Shown here: positions 1 through 8,395 of the stretch, piece after piece
Layout: every line of letters starts with the position of its first letter
How positions within the stretch are numbered: position 1 is the stretch's first letter
Source: Thalassiosira profunda
Taxonomy: Eukaryota > Bacillariophyta > Thalassiosirophyceae > Thalassiosirales > Thalassiosiraceae
Direction of reading: 5' to 3'
Length of the DNA: 15,915 nt
Assembly: GCA_036939355.1 (NCBI GenBank)
Contig: JALLAP010000961.1
Location: forward strand, 1-15,915
The notes under the pieces: generated by a model
The model's database searches: none
The model's input: only the letters and a program-made list of their open reading frames with translations
Told to the model about the DNA's origin: nothing
Translations under genes and position numbers: made by a program

Positions 1-53
1 AACAGACAGGCGGCAAGCGCCGCACACAGCGACGGTATCAATCTTCTCGGCAT
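1..53 (-). CDS. Start of a secretory or plastid-targeted protein, cut by the left edge
   Basis: A minus-strand ATG at 53 opens a frame that leaves the window after 17 full codons, reading MPRRLIPSLCAALAACL. A short basic start followed by an Ala/Leu/Cys-rich hydrophobic run is the usual shape of a signal peptide, and similar starts are seen on the plastid-targeted proteins in this window. The upstream 300 bp contains two CACGTG boxes and a GGTGAAGGTGAA repeat, which fits a promoter. Too little is visible to name a family. The reading rests on signal-peptide shape and context only, so a chance open frame is possible. Confidence 0.45.
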   Translation of the reverse strand, partial: MPRRLIPSLCAALAACL

Positions 54-355
54 GGCGGTGCTCGATCAACCAGAGGTCCTGCGATTGAGCGTTAGAGCAG
101 CGAGCGCGATCGAGTTGAGATGTTGAAAGTGAAAGGAGGTGAAGGTGAAAAGTGCCAACCACGCACGTGTATCCTTCCTTCTTTCCCGCTTCTCTGGCTA
201 GCTTCAAGCTGCTTTTTTCGGTGACACGTGGAGGAGGAGCAAGCTGAAAGCGAGGCTGGGAGGAAGCTCGTCTCATGTGCTTGACTTTGTGTGGATTGTC
301 AGATGGGATAGTAAGGAGTGAAGAAGTGATGCTTTGGGCTGGTGGAACGATCTAG
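54..355 (-). promoter_or_regulatory. Intergenic region: 3' flank of the carrier gene and likely promoter of the left-edge gene
   Basis: About 300 bp without a convincing gene. It holds GGTGAAGGTGAA at 138-149 and CACGTG (G-box/E-box core, the kind of site bound by bZIP or bHLH factors) at 164-169 and 225-230. Pyrimidine-rich stretches lie at about 171-188. The short plus- and minus-strand frames here show no family resemblance. The promoter role is inferred from position and from motifs shared with the 8396-8783 region. Confidence 0.4.
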
Positions 356-2323
356 CTACATGTTCTTCGGCAACACCACCTCGAAGACTTGGTTCAGATC
401 CTCGCCGGAGATGCCGAACAGTGCTCGGAATACGTCGTAAAGAAGAAATTGGCCCGCAATGATGCATCCGGCCCAAATCGATCGGCTTCCCACTCCTCGA
501 AAGAGAGACCCGGCACCCTCTTCCTGTACCATCGTCTTTGCTCCGTCCAGGATACCTAGTTTGCCTCCAGAAGATTGCTTTGCCACATAGGTCAACACTG
601 AATCGGCCGGCTGGCTCACAACACTGGACAACACTCCGGCAAAGCCTCCGGCAACGAGGCTGACTCCCAATGCGGTGTAGGTGGCATCTCTCAACTCGGG
701 CCAAACTGCAAAGATGGCTTCCGAGGCCTGCTCAAAGGCGAGGAACTTGACACTCCCAAAGATCACTTGTCGCGTCATCAAAGACGGAAGCCCGGCATAC
801 AGATTCTTCCATCCCAACGTTACATCTTCGCTGCCAATCACGTTCAGCGTTCCCAACAAGCCCATCTCTCGGTATATTTCCGGCTGCGCCACCGATCGTA
901 TTCGACACGCTTCTATCGGAGTTAATCCCAAACTGGCAATCACCGATGCAAGAGCCCCGGCCACCAATGCAATGTCATTGGCGTGGGCCACTGCAAACGC
1001 CGGCGACAGCAGATCGTCTCCAATGAACCTTTTGAAGAAGGCATAGCTCGGGTAGACGCTGATTCCATACCAGAGATATCCTGCAATGGTGGCCTGCGTG
1101 CCCAGAAATAAGGCGTTGATCCCCTCCTCCTTGGAAATGGTTGCCGCTCCGTCGAAGATGCCCTCGTACTGACCAGGGTTTGTCTGCAGCCTAGTCTTGA
1201 CCACATCCAGAGGGACAACGAGAGAGTGGGTGAGTGCACACCCGGCCCCGCCACTGATGCCAAGCAGTGCATAGATGTCCAGGGTCAAATTTCGCTGTCG
1301 AGAGAGCGGTTGGGAAGACAGCGGGCCAAATGTTGTGGATATTGCTGGCGATTTCGTGTCTTCGTTGATGGCAATCTCAAAGAGGTTGATGCTTGGCGTG
1401 ATGACAAAAGTTTTCTTGGCCTCGCTGTACGCCACCTGGTATTTGTTCGGGAGCAAGAGGGTGAAATCCTCTTGGTAGTTCACGGCAAAGTTCTCCGTGT
1501 TGCTCCCTTTGTTGCTCCCCGGTCTTGTTATTGCATCTCTGTCCAGTTTCAGCAGCAACTCTGTCGGTTGATAGACGGGCGGCAGCATCGCAAACAGCAA
1601 CGCAATGTCTCGGATTGCCCCCTCTTGACTTCCGTACTTTCGCGCCAGGTTCGCAAACAGCGTCGCGTACTGCGCACGGACCTTTTCGTACGATCTGATA
1701 TTGCCCTCGTCGTCTCCCGAGATGTACGAATACAACCCCTTCTGTATCGACGAGGCGTACGAACCGAACGATTTCCCCTCCCGCTTCTTGGCATCGTACG
1801 ACGCCAACAGCGCGAACGACGCGGACTGGTCGTCCCACCAGGCGGATGCACCGTCGTCGTAATGGAGCAGAAATCTGGATAAATAGGTTGCAAACGACGG
1901 AGGCACGATTCTGGCGCTGAGAGGGATCGATGAGGATGGCTGCGACGAGTCCGCTGCATCGCTCCAAGTGGCGGTGCCCAGCGAGAGCCCTTCCAGTGGC
2001 TCCGCGGCAAAGGATGGCGATGGCAATTGCGTGAGCGGGAAAAGTGCCAGCGCCGCCGCTGCCGAAGTCAGCAGGGCTTCCCTCCTCTCCACCGTCGGCT
2101 CGCTCGAGAGGTTGGCAATTGCAATTGTTGGCGCGTCGCATTCTGATGTCTCATCGTCCATCCGGCTGCTCCCCCATCTTCGCACGCCGCCCCTTGGTTT
2201 GCAAATCGATGGTCGCCCACGAGACGGACGGGGCGGGCTGAACGCATGTGCTACATTGCCACACAGGGACGCTGCCAGGAAGGCAGCTTGGGCTGCCGCC
2301 GCGGCGGCGGAGGGGCGCGGCAT
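356..2323 (-). CDS. Plastid-targeted mitochondrial-carrier-family protein, phosphate-carrier-like, with a long N-terminal domain
   Basis: The protein has 655 residues from the first ATG (2323-2321); the frame stays open upstream without an ATG. Residues 1-27 are a signal peptide ending VAHA, followed by FSPP and a basic Ser/Pro-rich stretch, the bipartite plastid presequence of diatoms. Residues 78-106 (VERREALL, a hydrophobic Ala/Leu run, then SFA|AEP) look like a twin-arginine thylakoid transfer signal. Residues 107-345 are unrecognised. Residues about 350-637 form a three-repeat SLC25 carrier: PLDVVK (371-376), PIEACR (469-474) and QPADSV (571-576). The PADSV form of the third motif, with MTRQ and KFLAFE at 516-531, is characteristic of mitochondrial phosphate carriers (SLC25A3 family). 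I infer an inner plastid-envelope carrier, perhaps for phosphate; the substrate is not proven. It is divergent from the beta-propeller gene, with a spacer of about 230 bp. Confidence 0.85.
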   Translation of the reverse strand: MPRPSAAAAAAQAAFLAASLCGNVAHAFSPPRPSRGRPSICKPRGGVRRWGSSRMDDETSECDAPTIAIANLSSEPTVERREALLTSAAAALALFPLTQLPSPSFAAEPLEGLSLGTATWSDAADSSQPSSSIPLSARIVPPSFATYLSRFLLHYDDGASAWWDDQSASFALLASYDAKKREGKSFGSYASSIQKGLYSYISGDDEGNIRSYEKVRAQYATLFANLARKYGSQEGAIRDIALLFAMLPPVYQPTELLLKLDRDAITRPGSNKGSNTENFAVNYQEDFTLLLPNKYQVAYSEAKKTFVITPSINLFEIAINEDTKSPAISTTFGPLSSQPLSRQRNLTLDIYALLGISGGAGCALTHSLVVPLDVVKTRLQTNPGQYEGIFDGAATISKEEGINALFLGTQATIAGYLWYGISVYPSYAFFKRFIGDDLLSPAFAVAHANDIALVAGALASVIASLGLTPIEACRIRSVAQPEIYREMGLLGTLNVIGSEDVTLGWKNLYAGLPSLMTRQVIFGSVKFLAFEQASEAIFAVWPELRDATYTALGVSLVAGGFAGVLSSVVSQPADSVLTYVAKQSSGGKLGILDGAKTMVQEEGAGSLFRGVGSRSIWAGCIIAGQFLLYDVFRALFGISGEDLNQVFEVVLPKNM

Positions 2324-2553
2324 CGTTGCTTTGAGGTTGCTTGCAGCCGCTTTGAGGGGGCTCAAGGTGCATGGGAACCACAAGGGGTTATGATATTCAG
2401 TTACAAAAGCCAAGGCAACACGGTTAGGTGATCAAGTTGAAGAAAGATACCCCAAAGGTTGTCTCCTTCTCCTACATCATCTCCGCTCCTCCCCTGAACA
2501 ACTCCCCTTCCTCCACCCCGACGGGTGACGGCATCCTCGATACAGCGGGAGGG
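2324..2553. promoter_or_regulatory. Divergent promoter region between the carrier and beta-propeller genes
   Basis: This is the spacer between the minus-strand ATG at 2323 and the first plus-strand ATG in the beta-propeller frame at 2554. No CACGTG box is present. Both flanking reading frames stay open into the spacer with no ATG (only TTG at 2413 and GTG at 2428), so they do not support longer proteins in a eukaryote. The region should hold both 5' UTRs, but I cannot place a TATA box or start site. Confidence 0.35.
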
Positions 2554-5229
2554 ATGGCGGGCTTATCGACGCCGCTGGGCGCGAGGAAGAGACGCCGTAA
2601 CTCGTTAGCTTCATCGTCGTCATCGTCGTCAGCGGAGGGGATACCTCCGATGAGCATCAGTGCATGTTATGCTTGTGCGGACGTGACAGACAGTGCGTCG
2701 TCAAGACGACCGCGGTGCCCCCCTTGCAATTGCAATACACACCAAAGGAGAAATCGCCGCCGCCAATTATTTGCCCTTGCAATTACACTCCTATCTCTGG
2801 CCGGCAGAACAATGGCCTTCACAACGCCGATACCGCGGCAGCGACACAACCACAACATTCCATTTGCTCTGTTGAAAGACGAAACAACAGCGCGCTCAGA
2901 AAGCGACAAAGATACACCAAATATCGATGGAATTGATGTCAGCAGAATAAAAGGGCCGGCTTCTGATGCCAGCCACAACCACAACTTCGAGAGGAATGAA
3001 GTTACAAGCGAACGTGAGCAGAAGCACAATCATTTGGAAGAGGAGAGCGACAGCTCATCTAGCGACACAATAGAAAATAGAAGTGGCAGCGGCATAGAAA
3101 TTGAAAGTGGAGATGGTGATGAAGGCGGGGAAGCTCCAAAAGAAGATGCATCCTTCAATCAATTCGCCGTGGTCAACGATCTTGTGAGCGCCAGCGAACG
3201 AGTACTCGACAACCTTGACACCACATCCGCGACGTTCGCCACGCGCAACAAGTCATATTCCTCCCTCGCCCGCCTCTCCAAGGCCCACCACAGCATGATG
3301 GCCCAAAATGTTAGACGACAGCGCTTCGTCACGGGGAAGTATCCGCTGTATGTGTCCGTGCAGCAGAACCCCACCAAGAAATGGCTGGGGCAGGCCGAGT
3401 CTCAGATTTATCTCAACGGGACGAGCATAGAGAAAAGTCTAGCGTCGTACGACGCGTTCCATTGGCTGGATGACAAGGAGCGGAGGGAGATGCACGGGGA
3501 CTATGAGTTTCTGAGCCTAGAACTGCTGGCCGAAATACATGTGAAGAAACCGGGATATGTCAACGTACTGCCAAAGTGTGGCGCGGGTATGTCGTTGGCA
3601 AAACCCAAAGGCGACGAGGGTGTTTTTGGTTGGAAGAGTTGGAAAATGAGGGATGACCTCGCAAGCAGGATAGATGGTGAGACATCAACCTTGGAGGAAG
3701 ATGGGGAACGCCTCTGGGTAACAGGATTCTCTCTCGCCAAACCACGGGGAGAACTGCACACGATGGACGTGGAATCAGGGACCATCTCCAGTGTGAATGA
3801 TAGAACGGCAAAAGCAATCCAGTGGCCGAATGAAGTGGCGTCGATACCATCACAATCATCAGGAGGTAGTGAGCTTGAGGACGCTTTGCTTGTAACTGAT
3901 GGGTTCCTCGTTCCTGGCAAAGACAGGGGTGGCCTTTATGTGGTTAGAAATCCGGGGAACGCCATGTCGGAGTGGAGGGTCTGTCTCACAGGCGTCACAA
4001 ATCTACAGGATGAACTCGTCAGAACTGGCAAAGGCGATTGGTTCTATCACAGAGCTGTGTGGATGGACCTGACTGGAGATGGCCGGCTGTCGATATTGGC
4101 GGCAAGAGCAAAGCTCCCGCTCTTGAAGAGCAATGATGGTGCTCAGGAGGGCGGGACAAAGGGCAAGGGCAGGGGGCAGCTCGTGTGGCTTGAGCGGCCC
4201 ATGCCCCACTCTTTCGATATCAAGACAGGGACTCCGCTGGATGTGGATGGGACTGTGTTCGATCCCTTCAGCGCTCGCAACACTCCGTGGAAGCTGAGAG
4301 TGCTCGACGAGGGGCCAGATGTGATGTTCAGCGTCGCAGATCTCGACCGATCCGACGATACCGTTGAGGTCATCGCAAGCCAATTCTTTGGCAAAAAGCT
4401 GTCTCTGCATTCACTGAGAGTGGGGCCCGAGCCAAAGATAGTATTCCGAAGGACGATTGACGAGCGGTGCGGATCGGCTTTCAGCTCCATCCTTGCCGAT
4501 CTAGATGGCCTCGCCTCCTTGGGGTCCTCAGACGCCCAGCCAAGAGTGGTCGACAGTGGCAGCACTGTCGTTTTGCTGAAGGAAGGCGATCCGTTCTCTC
4601 ATTTGCTGGTGACCAGCCACGAGTGCAGCTACGCAGAAGGCAGGGGCCAAACCAATGCCAACTCTGATGCAGTGGCAGTGGCAGAATCTGTGGCTACTTT
4701 TGAGGACACGCAAACCAAGATTGACGGTGGCTCACTCTTTGGATACAGAGTGCCAATTGGCAAAGGAGCTTGGAAAACTAAACCCTGGCTCCGCAGCGTC
4801 ATAGCGACGGGCTTCAAGGTCGAGGGCCAAATCAGCAATATGATCAACCCTGGCGCCCCGGGCTTTTGCTACACCTTCTTCCCCCATCGATCCGACAAGA
4901 AGTGGCATCGACCATTGATTGGTCTGGCGGGAGATTGCGCCGAGTCTGCGTACATTTTGAGACCAATCGAGGAACCGTCCAACGGCACCAACGAAGGCGC
5001 GGACAGAAGCACGAACTATGCCCTCATGACAGAGATCAAATGTGGATCTACCGTTGGGTCCTTGGCGATTGGGTACGAGGATCTATATTCGGCCGCGCAA
5101 CAGAGTGGTTACTCGCAACAGAGTGGCTACGCCAAGATCTATGTGCCATGCTACGAAGAGGACAAGGTGCTTGTGTTTTCCATGGGCTCGGGAGAGGAGG
5201 AGTACGCAGAAGAGGATGATGGCTGGTGA
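2554..5229 (+). CDS. Large FG-GAP/VCBS-like beta-propeller protein with signal sequence, function unknown
   Basis: The protein has 891 residues from the first in-frame ATG; ATG 2650 is an alternative. A poly-Ser run and basic clusters precede a hydrophobic stretch at residues 71-86 ending TMA|FTTP, which resembles a diatom signal-peptide junction but lies unusually deep. Residues about 100-200 are acidic, Ser/Glu-rich and probably disordered. From about residue 250 onward is a beta-rich region. HRAVWMDLTGDGRLSILAAR (DLTGDGR at 505-511) and, near 590-610, MFSVADLDRSDDTVEVIAS resemble the calcium-binding blades of FG-GAP/VCBS propellers, and FSSILADLDG may be a third. A QQSGY(S) repeat lies near the end. 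It may act in the secretory path, outside the cell or in the plastid. No catalytic residues were recognised. A small 5' intron (GTAACT donor at 2597, AG at 2689, in phase) would shorten the start and cannot be excluded. The gene is convergent with the FAD-protein gene, 94 bp away. Confidence 0.75.
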   Translation: MAGLSTPLGARKRRRNSLASSSSSSSAEGIPPMSISACYACADVTDSASSRRPRCPPCNCNTHQRRNRRRQLFALAITLLSLAGRTMAFTTPIPRQRHNHNIPFALLKDETTARSESDKDTPNIDGIDVSRIKGPASDASHNHNFERNEVTSEREQKHNHLEEESDSSSSDTIENRSGSGIEIESGDGDEGGEAPKEDASFNQFAVVNDLVSASERVLDNLDTTSATFATRNKSYSSLARLSKAHHSMMAQNVRRQRFVTGKYPLYVSVQQNPTKKWLGQAESQIYLNGTSIEKSLASYDAFHWLDDKERREMHGDYEFLSLELLAEIHVKKPGYVNVLPKCGAGMSLAKPKGDEGVFGWKSWKMRDDLASRIDGETSTLEEDGERLWVTGFSLAKPRGELHTMDVESGTISSVNDRTAKAIQWPNEVASIPSQSSGGSELEDALLVTDGFLVPGKDRGGLYVVRNPGNAMSEWRVCLTGVTNLQDELVRTGKGDWFYHRAVWMDLTGDGRLSILAARAKLPLLKSNDGAQEGGTKGKGRGQLVWLERPMPHSFDIKTGTPLDVDGTVFDPFSARNTPWKLRVLDEGPDVMFSVADLDRSDDTVEVIASQFFGKKLSLHSLRVGPEPKIVFRRTIDERCGSAFSSILADLDGLASLGSSDAQPRVVDSGSTVVLLKEGDPFSHLLVTSHECSYAEGRGQTNANSDAVAVAESVATFEDTQTKIDGGSLFGYRVPIGKGAWKTKPWLRSVIATGFKVEGQISNMINPGAPGFCYTFFPHRSDKKWHRPLIGLAGDCAESAYILRPIEEPSNGTNEGADRSTNYALMTEIKCGSTVGSLAIGYEDLYSAAQQSGYSQQSGYAKIYVPCYEEDKVLVFSMGSGEEEYAEEDDGW
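2611..2631 (+). repeat. TCATCGTCG microsatellite coding poly-serine
   Basis: Short trinucleotide repeat of TCA/TCG codons near the start of the beta-propeller gene. It encodes part of an uninterrupted serine run and is a likely site of length variation. If translation starts at 2650 it is 5' UTR rather than coding. Confidence 0.7.
5098..5130 (+). repeat. 18-bp tandem repeat coding QQSGYS / QQSGY
   Basis: CAACAGAGTGGTTACTCG is followed directly by CAACAGAGTGGCTAC, differing by one silent base. It adds a duplicated Gln-Gln-Ser-Gly-Tyr unit near the C-terminus of the beta-propeller protein and looks like a recent in-frame slippage duplication. Confidence 0.75.
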
Positions 5230-5323
5230 ACTTAGGTCACTGCGAGTGCGAGATAGCTTTAGCTGCTTTAACTTAGGTAAATTTGTCACTTATTGCACAC
5301 TCCAGAGACGCTGCCCTTTGGTA
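5230..5323. other. Convergent 3' intergenic spacer
   Basis: 94 bp lie between the stop codons of two converging genes, so the 3' UTRs probably overlap. It contains the near-repeat TTTAGCTGCTTTAACTTAG but no stem-loop that I would call a terminator. Confidence 0.5.
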
Positions 5324-8300
5324 TTACTCCTCCTTGGTGGACTCGGCTGCGTTGGTTGCACCCTCCTCTGCCTCGCTTTCCCAAGAGAAGGGTACGGCCA
5401 AATCGTCCACAATCTTCCCCTCTTTATCAGTGACAGCCACGCTCGGCTCATCCAGGAACCGTTCCAGGTCCGACGTTATGCTCTTCTTCAAGTACAAGTG
5501 GTCGATGATGCTGCTGTATCCCATGGCTGCGTTGGCTGCGAGCCAGCCGCCAACAATCGACGCCGAGAACGAGTCGGCAACGGTCAGGTCAGACCCTCCC
5601 ACAAAGAGGCCAGGGTAGGGCGTCGAAGGCCGGTTGCCTGAGATGGCGTATCGGGCAGGATTTTGCGAGAGGCCGGATCTGACAGGACCCTGAATCTGGA
5701 TGCATTCGATGTGACCGTCGAGCTGCGGAAAGTTCTCCAGCAGGTCTCGCATCACCCTATCCCTCAGCCGCTCCATCTCTCCGTCCGACGACTTGAGCAC
5801 AGAAAAAATCTTCGGCTTCGTATCGAACGCCTTCACGAAATCGTCGTCCGCCTCGACAGTCACCACGCAGGTCGATATCGCCCCGTGGCGATCGGCCCAG
5901 CTTGGATCTTTCGCGCTGGGGAAGGACACCTTCATCCACGACTGTCCTGAAGTGAACTTCGACCGTGGGGGTTTGGCGGAGGCAGAGGCCGAGGAAGCAG
6001 CCTTGCTCCGCTTGCCTCTCCCTCCACCTTCGGTCGTTTCCATCAACGAGCTTTCGCCCGAATCCTCGCCGCCTGTCTCACCTCCATCAGGAGCACCCTC
6101 GCTGTCGAACCCAATGCGGCCAAACTTGACCTGGCCCGCAGCATCCACCTCATCCCGCGGCAGACTGGCGTTGGGCAGCCGGTACCAGTCGGCGCCCGTC
6201 AAGTCCAAGTCTTCTTTTGTGCCATTGAGCCCCACCAGTATCTTCATCAGGGGACGGCGTTCCGAAACAGCCGGCAGGCCCGGAGGCACGCCGTGCGCGG
6301 TCCGCGTGTCCGAGGGCAGCAGGTGGAGGAACGTGGGGATCAACCCCAGCGTCGACACCACAGCACCGTCTCCTTCGGAAACAGTAAGCTCGCATCCATT
6401 CTGCAATCGCACGCCCCGGCACCGCGGCTTAGGGCCGCTGCTCTCCTGCCCCTCGTTCTTGTCCTTCGCCTCTACCTTTTTCTTTTCCTCCTCCGTTGGC
6501 TCCGGCAGTGCCTCGAACAGCAGCTCCTGCAAGCTTACACCCCGCACCACCCGCCCCCCGCACTGCTCGATGACCCCCACCAGCGCGTGGCACAGCGCCC
6601 GGGGCCCACCGACGGGGTAGCTCATCCCCTCTGCTCCCACCATGGCGCACAAATGACTGACGTGGGCAGCCATGCTCGTCTTATCGGGGCAGAGGTTCTC
6701 GTTGGCGTTCCCGAGGGCGGCCATGAGCGATCGGACGTGGGCGTTGTACGGCAGGCACTTGTCCAGGAACGCCGCCGCGGGGCGGATCGTGGCCTGCCGG
6801 TAGGCGTTGCCGTCGTTGCCCTGCTTTAGCGGGTCCTTCGCCCCGCTGGCAAATAGCTTCGACAGGTAGTACTCGCTCGCCCCCGCATTGATCTGGGCGC
6901 ACGCCTTGAGATACCCCAGGCTCGTCGAGTTGCCATTGTCCTTGCCCTCGAGGTCTACGCCAGGGAAGCCGTCGCCCAGGCACGTCGAGCAGTACTCCGC
7001 GAGGGCAGCGGAGCCCTCAGCGTTCACTACGACGGGAATGGGTTCCGTTGAGACGTTGTCGGTGCCCAACCCCGGCACCGAGAGGACCGAGTGGGCGTAC
7101 CCGTCAGAAGCACTGCCGATTTTCGCGAACCGTATTCCCCCCTGGACGTCGCTCGACGTGCAGAGAGCGGGCGCCAGCAGCTTCTGCTGCCGGGTCACGT
7201 GCGACACGTTCGCGGACTTGATGTCGAACGGAACGTGGGCGAACTTTCCTCCCTCCGTCGTCTGTTTCTCCATGACGACGCACTCCGACACGTCGCTCGA
7301 CGGAGAGAGGACGCACACTTTTCGTCCGGCGCGGGCTAATAGTGCGGCGCAGTACAAAGTCTCCGGACCGCTGCCCAGTATCAACGCATCATGTTTCTCG
7401 TCCCGCAAGCTCAGATCCGCCGGGTTGAACAGGGTCCCCACCGGCCGTTCCAAGAAGGCGTACTTCGCGGCCCGCTCCTCAGCCTCGTCCACATCTCCAC
7501 CTACTTCGTCCCGCGAGTAGTACGGCTCGCACACTTGCAACTTCCGCGGCATCCCGTACACCCTCTTGCCCTTGCGTCGGTCCATCTCCCACTTCCCTAG
7601 GGCCACCAGCGCAACGAGCGCCCACGGCTGCAATCCCACCAGACAAAACGTCGCGGCCAATACCAGCGCCTCCATTCGGACGTTGTTCCGATGCATCATG
7701 AACAGCATGATCACGGCCGTGGTCTTGTTCACGGGCATGTCCTCGCTCCTCCGGAACGGACTGAACGCCCCCATGGCGTACTTGCGCTGGACGTTCTTGA
7801 CGAACACCTCGATTTCGGGATACTTTTCGATGAAGGGGCGGAGCCGTCCGTACCGCTCGTCCAACAGGCGTTCGAACTTGGCGGCGTTGGCGTGCACCTT
7901 CCATGGCGCCGACCGGCCCTTGGACGGGACGAAGTGATCGGACGTCTCGGTAAGGAGAATGGACAGCTCGTCAATGTCGGATTGGGCAGCGAAGAGGCGC
8001 ATACGGGAGGGAGGGGGAGGGAGGTCCGCGCGGAGGTCCACGTCGATTGGAGAGTCGGCAACGGCAATGATGTTGCCGTCGAGGTCCATTTCCACCTCCT
8101 CTCCGTCCAGCCCGCCCTCTGCATCGCCCTCATCTTCTTGGGCCTCGCCCATCAGCAGCGCCGCCTTCCGCGCCTCCTCCGCCCGCTGCTCGTACGCCAG
8201 CATCTCGTCCGCGTACTCCTCCACGCTCTTAACGGCCAGATCCGTCAATGCCGGGGCCAGCACCGATTTGACGACGTCGGGGGACACCTGCCCCACCACG

Positions 8301-8395
8301 ATCAACGGGGAGGCGAATTTCGGCCGCTCCGGATTCTCGGCGGTGGGGTGCCGCCGCGACGGGCGGCGGCGGGGCGGGGGGCGGCCCATGCGCAT
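5324..8395 (-). CDS. FAD-dependent oxidoreductase-like protein, phytoene desaturase/carotenoid isomerase (CRTISO-like) superfamily
   Basis: The protein has 1023 residues from ATG 8395; ATG 8389 is equally possible, and the frame upstream has only a GTG. The N-terminal 130 residues are basic then acidic and look disordered. Residues about 241-266 form a hydrophobic membrane segment or hairpin. At 337-363, ALILGSGPETLYCAALLARA followed by GRKVCVL is a Rossmann FAD-binding strand-loop-helix. The third glycine of GxGxxG is Thr (GSGPET), and the acidic residue normally ending strand 2 is replaced (VLSPSSD). YPVGGPRALCHAL (593-605) and GLFVGGSDLTVADSFSASIV (929-948) match the conserved mid and C-terminal blocks of the CrtI/CRTISO/RetSat/PYROXD2 group. 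Ser/Glu/Lys-rich insertions lie at about 630-658 and 790-830. A role in carotenoid or other lipid chemistry is inferred. No N-terminal signal peptide is visible, so an upstream exon may be missed. It is divergent from the translocator gene. Confidence 0.75.
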   Translation of the reverse strand: MRMGRPPPRRRPSRRHPTAENPERPKFASPLIVVGQVSPDVVKSVLAPALTDLAVKSVEEYADEMLAYEQRAEEARKAALLMGEAQEDEGDAEGGLDGEEVEMDLDGNIIAVADSPIDVDLRADLPPPPSRMRLFAAQSDIDELSILLTETSDHFVPSKGRSAPWKVHANAAKFERLLDERYGRLRPFIEKYPEIEVFVKNVQRKYAMGAFSPFRRSEDMPVNKTTAVIMLFMMHRNNVRMEALVLAATFCLVGLQPWALVALVALGKWEMDRRKGKRVYGMPRKLQVCEPYYSRDEVGGDVDEAEERAAKYAFLERPVGTLFNPADLSLRDEKHDALILGSGPETLYCAALLARAGRKVCVLSPSSDVSECVVMEKQTTEGGKFAHVPFDIKSANVSHVTRQQKLLAPALCTSSDVQGGIRFAKIGSASDGYAHSVLSVPGLGTDNVSTEPIPVVVNAEGSAALAEYCSTCLGDGFPGVDLEGKDNGNSTSLGYLKACAQINAGASEYYLSKLFASGAKDPLKQGNDGNAYRQATIRPAAAFLDKCLPYNAHVRSLMAALGNANENLCPDKTSMAAHVSHLCAMVGAEGMSYPVGGPRALCHALVGVIEQCGGRVVRGVSLQELLFEALPEPTEEEKKKVEAKDKNEGQESSGPKPRCRGVRLQNGCELTVSEGDGAVVSTLGLIPTFLHLLPSDTRTAHGVPPGLPAVSERRPLMKILVGLNGTKEDLDLTGADWYRLPNASLPRDEVDAAGQVKFGRIGFDSEGAPDGGETGGEDSGESSLMETTEGGGRGKRSKAASSASASAKPPRSKFTSGQSWMKVSFPSAKDPSWADRHGAISTCVVTVEADDDFVKAFDTKPKIFSVLKSSDGEMERLRDRVMRDLLENFPQLDGHIECIQIQGPVRSGLSQNPARYAISGNRPSTPYPGLFVGGSDLTVADSFSASIVGGWLAANAAMGYSSIIDHLYLKKSITSDLERFLDEPSVAVTDKEGKIVDDLAVPFSWESEAEEGATNAAESTKEE

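Noticed and set aside
1226..1882. 218-residue plus-strand open frame
   Set aside because: Antisense to the carrier gene, which has clear carrier motifs and a targeting signal; nothing recognisable in this frame.
2324..2413. Extending the carrier protein upstream of 2323
   Set aside because: The extra stretch begins at TTG, has no ATG, and would bury a textbook signal peptide.
2428..2553. Starting the beta-propeller protein at GTG 2428
   Set aside because: A GTG start is not expected in a eukaryotic nuclear gene and adds no recognisable sequence.
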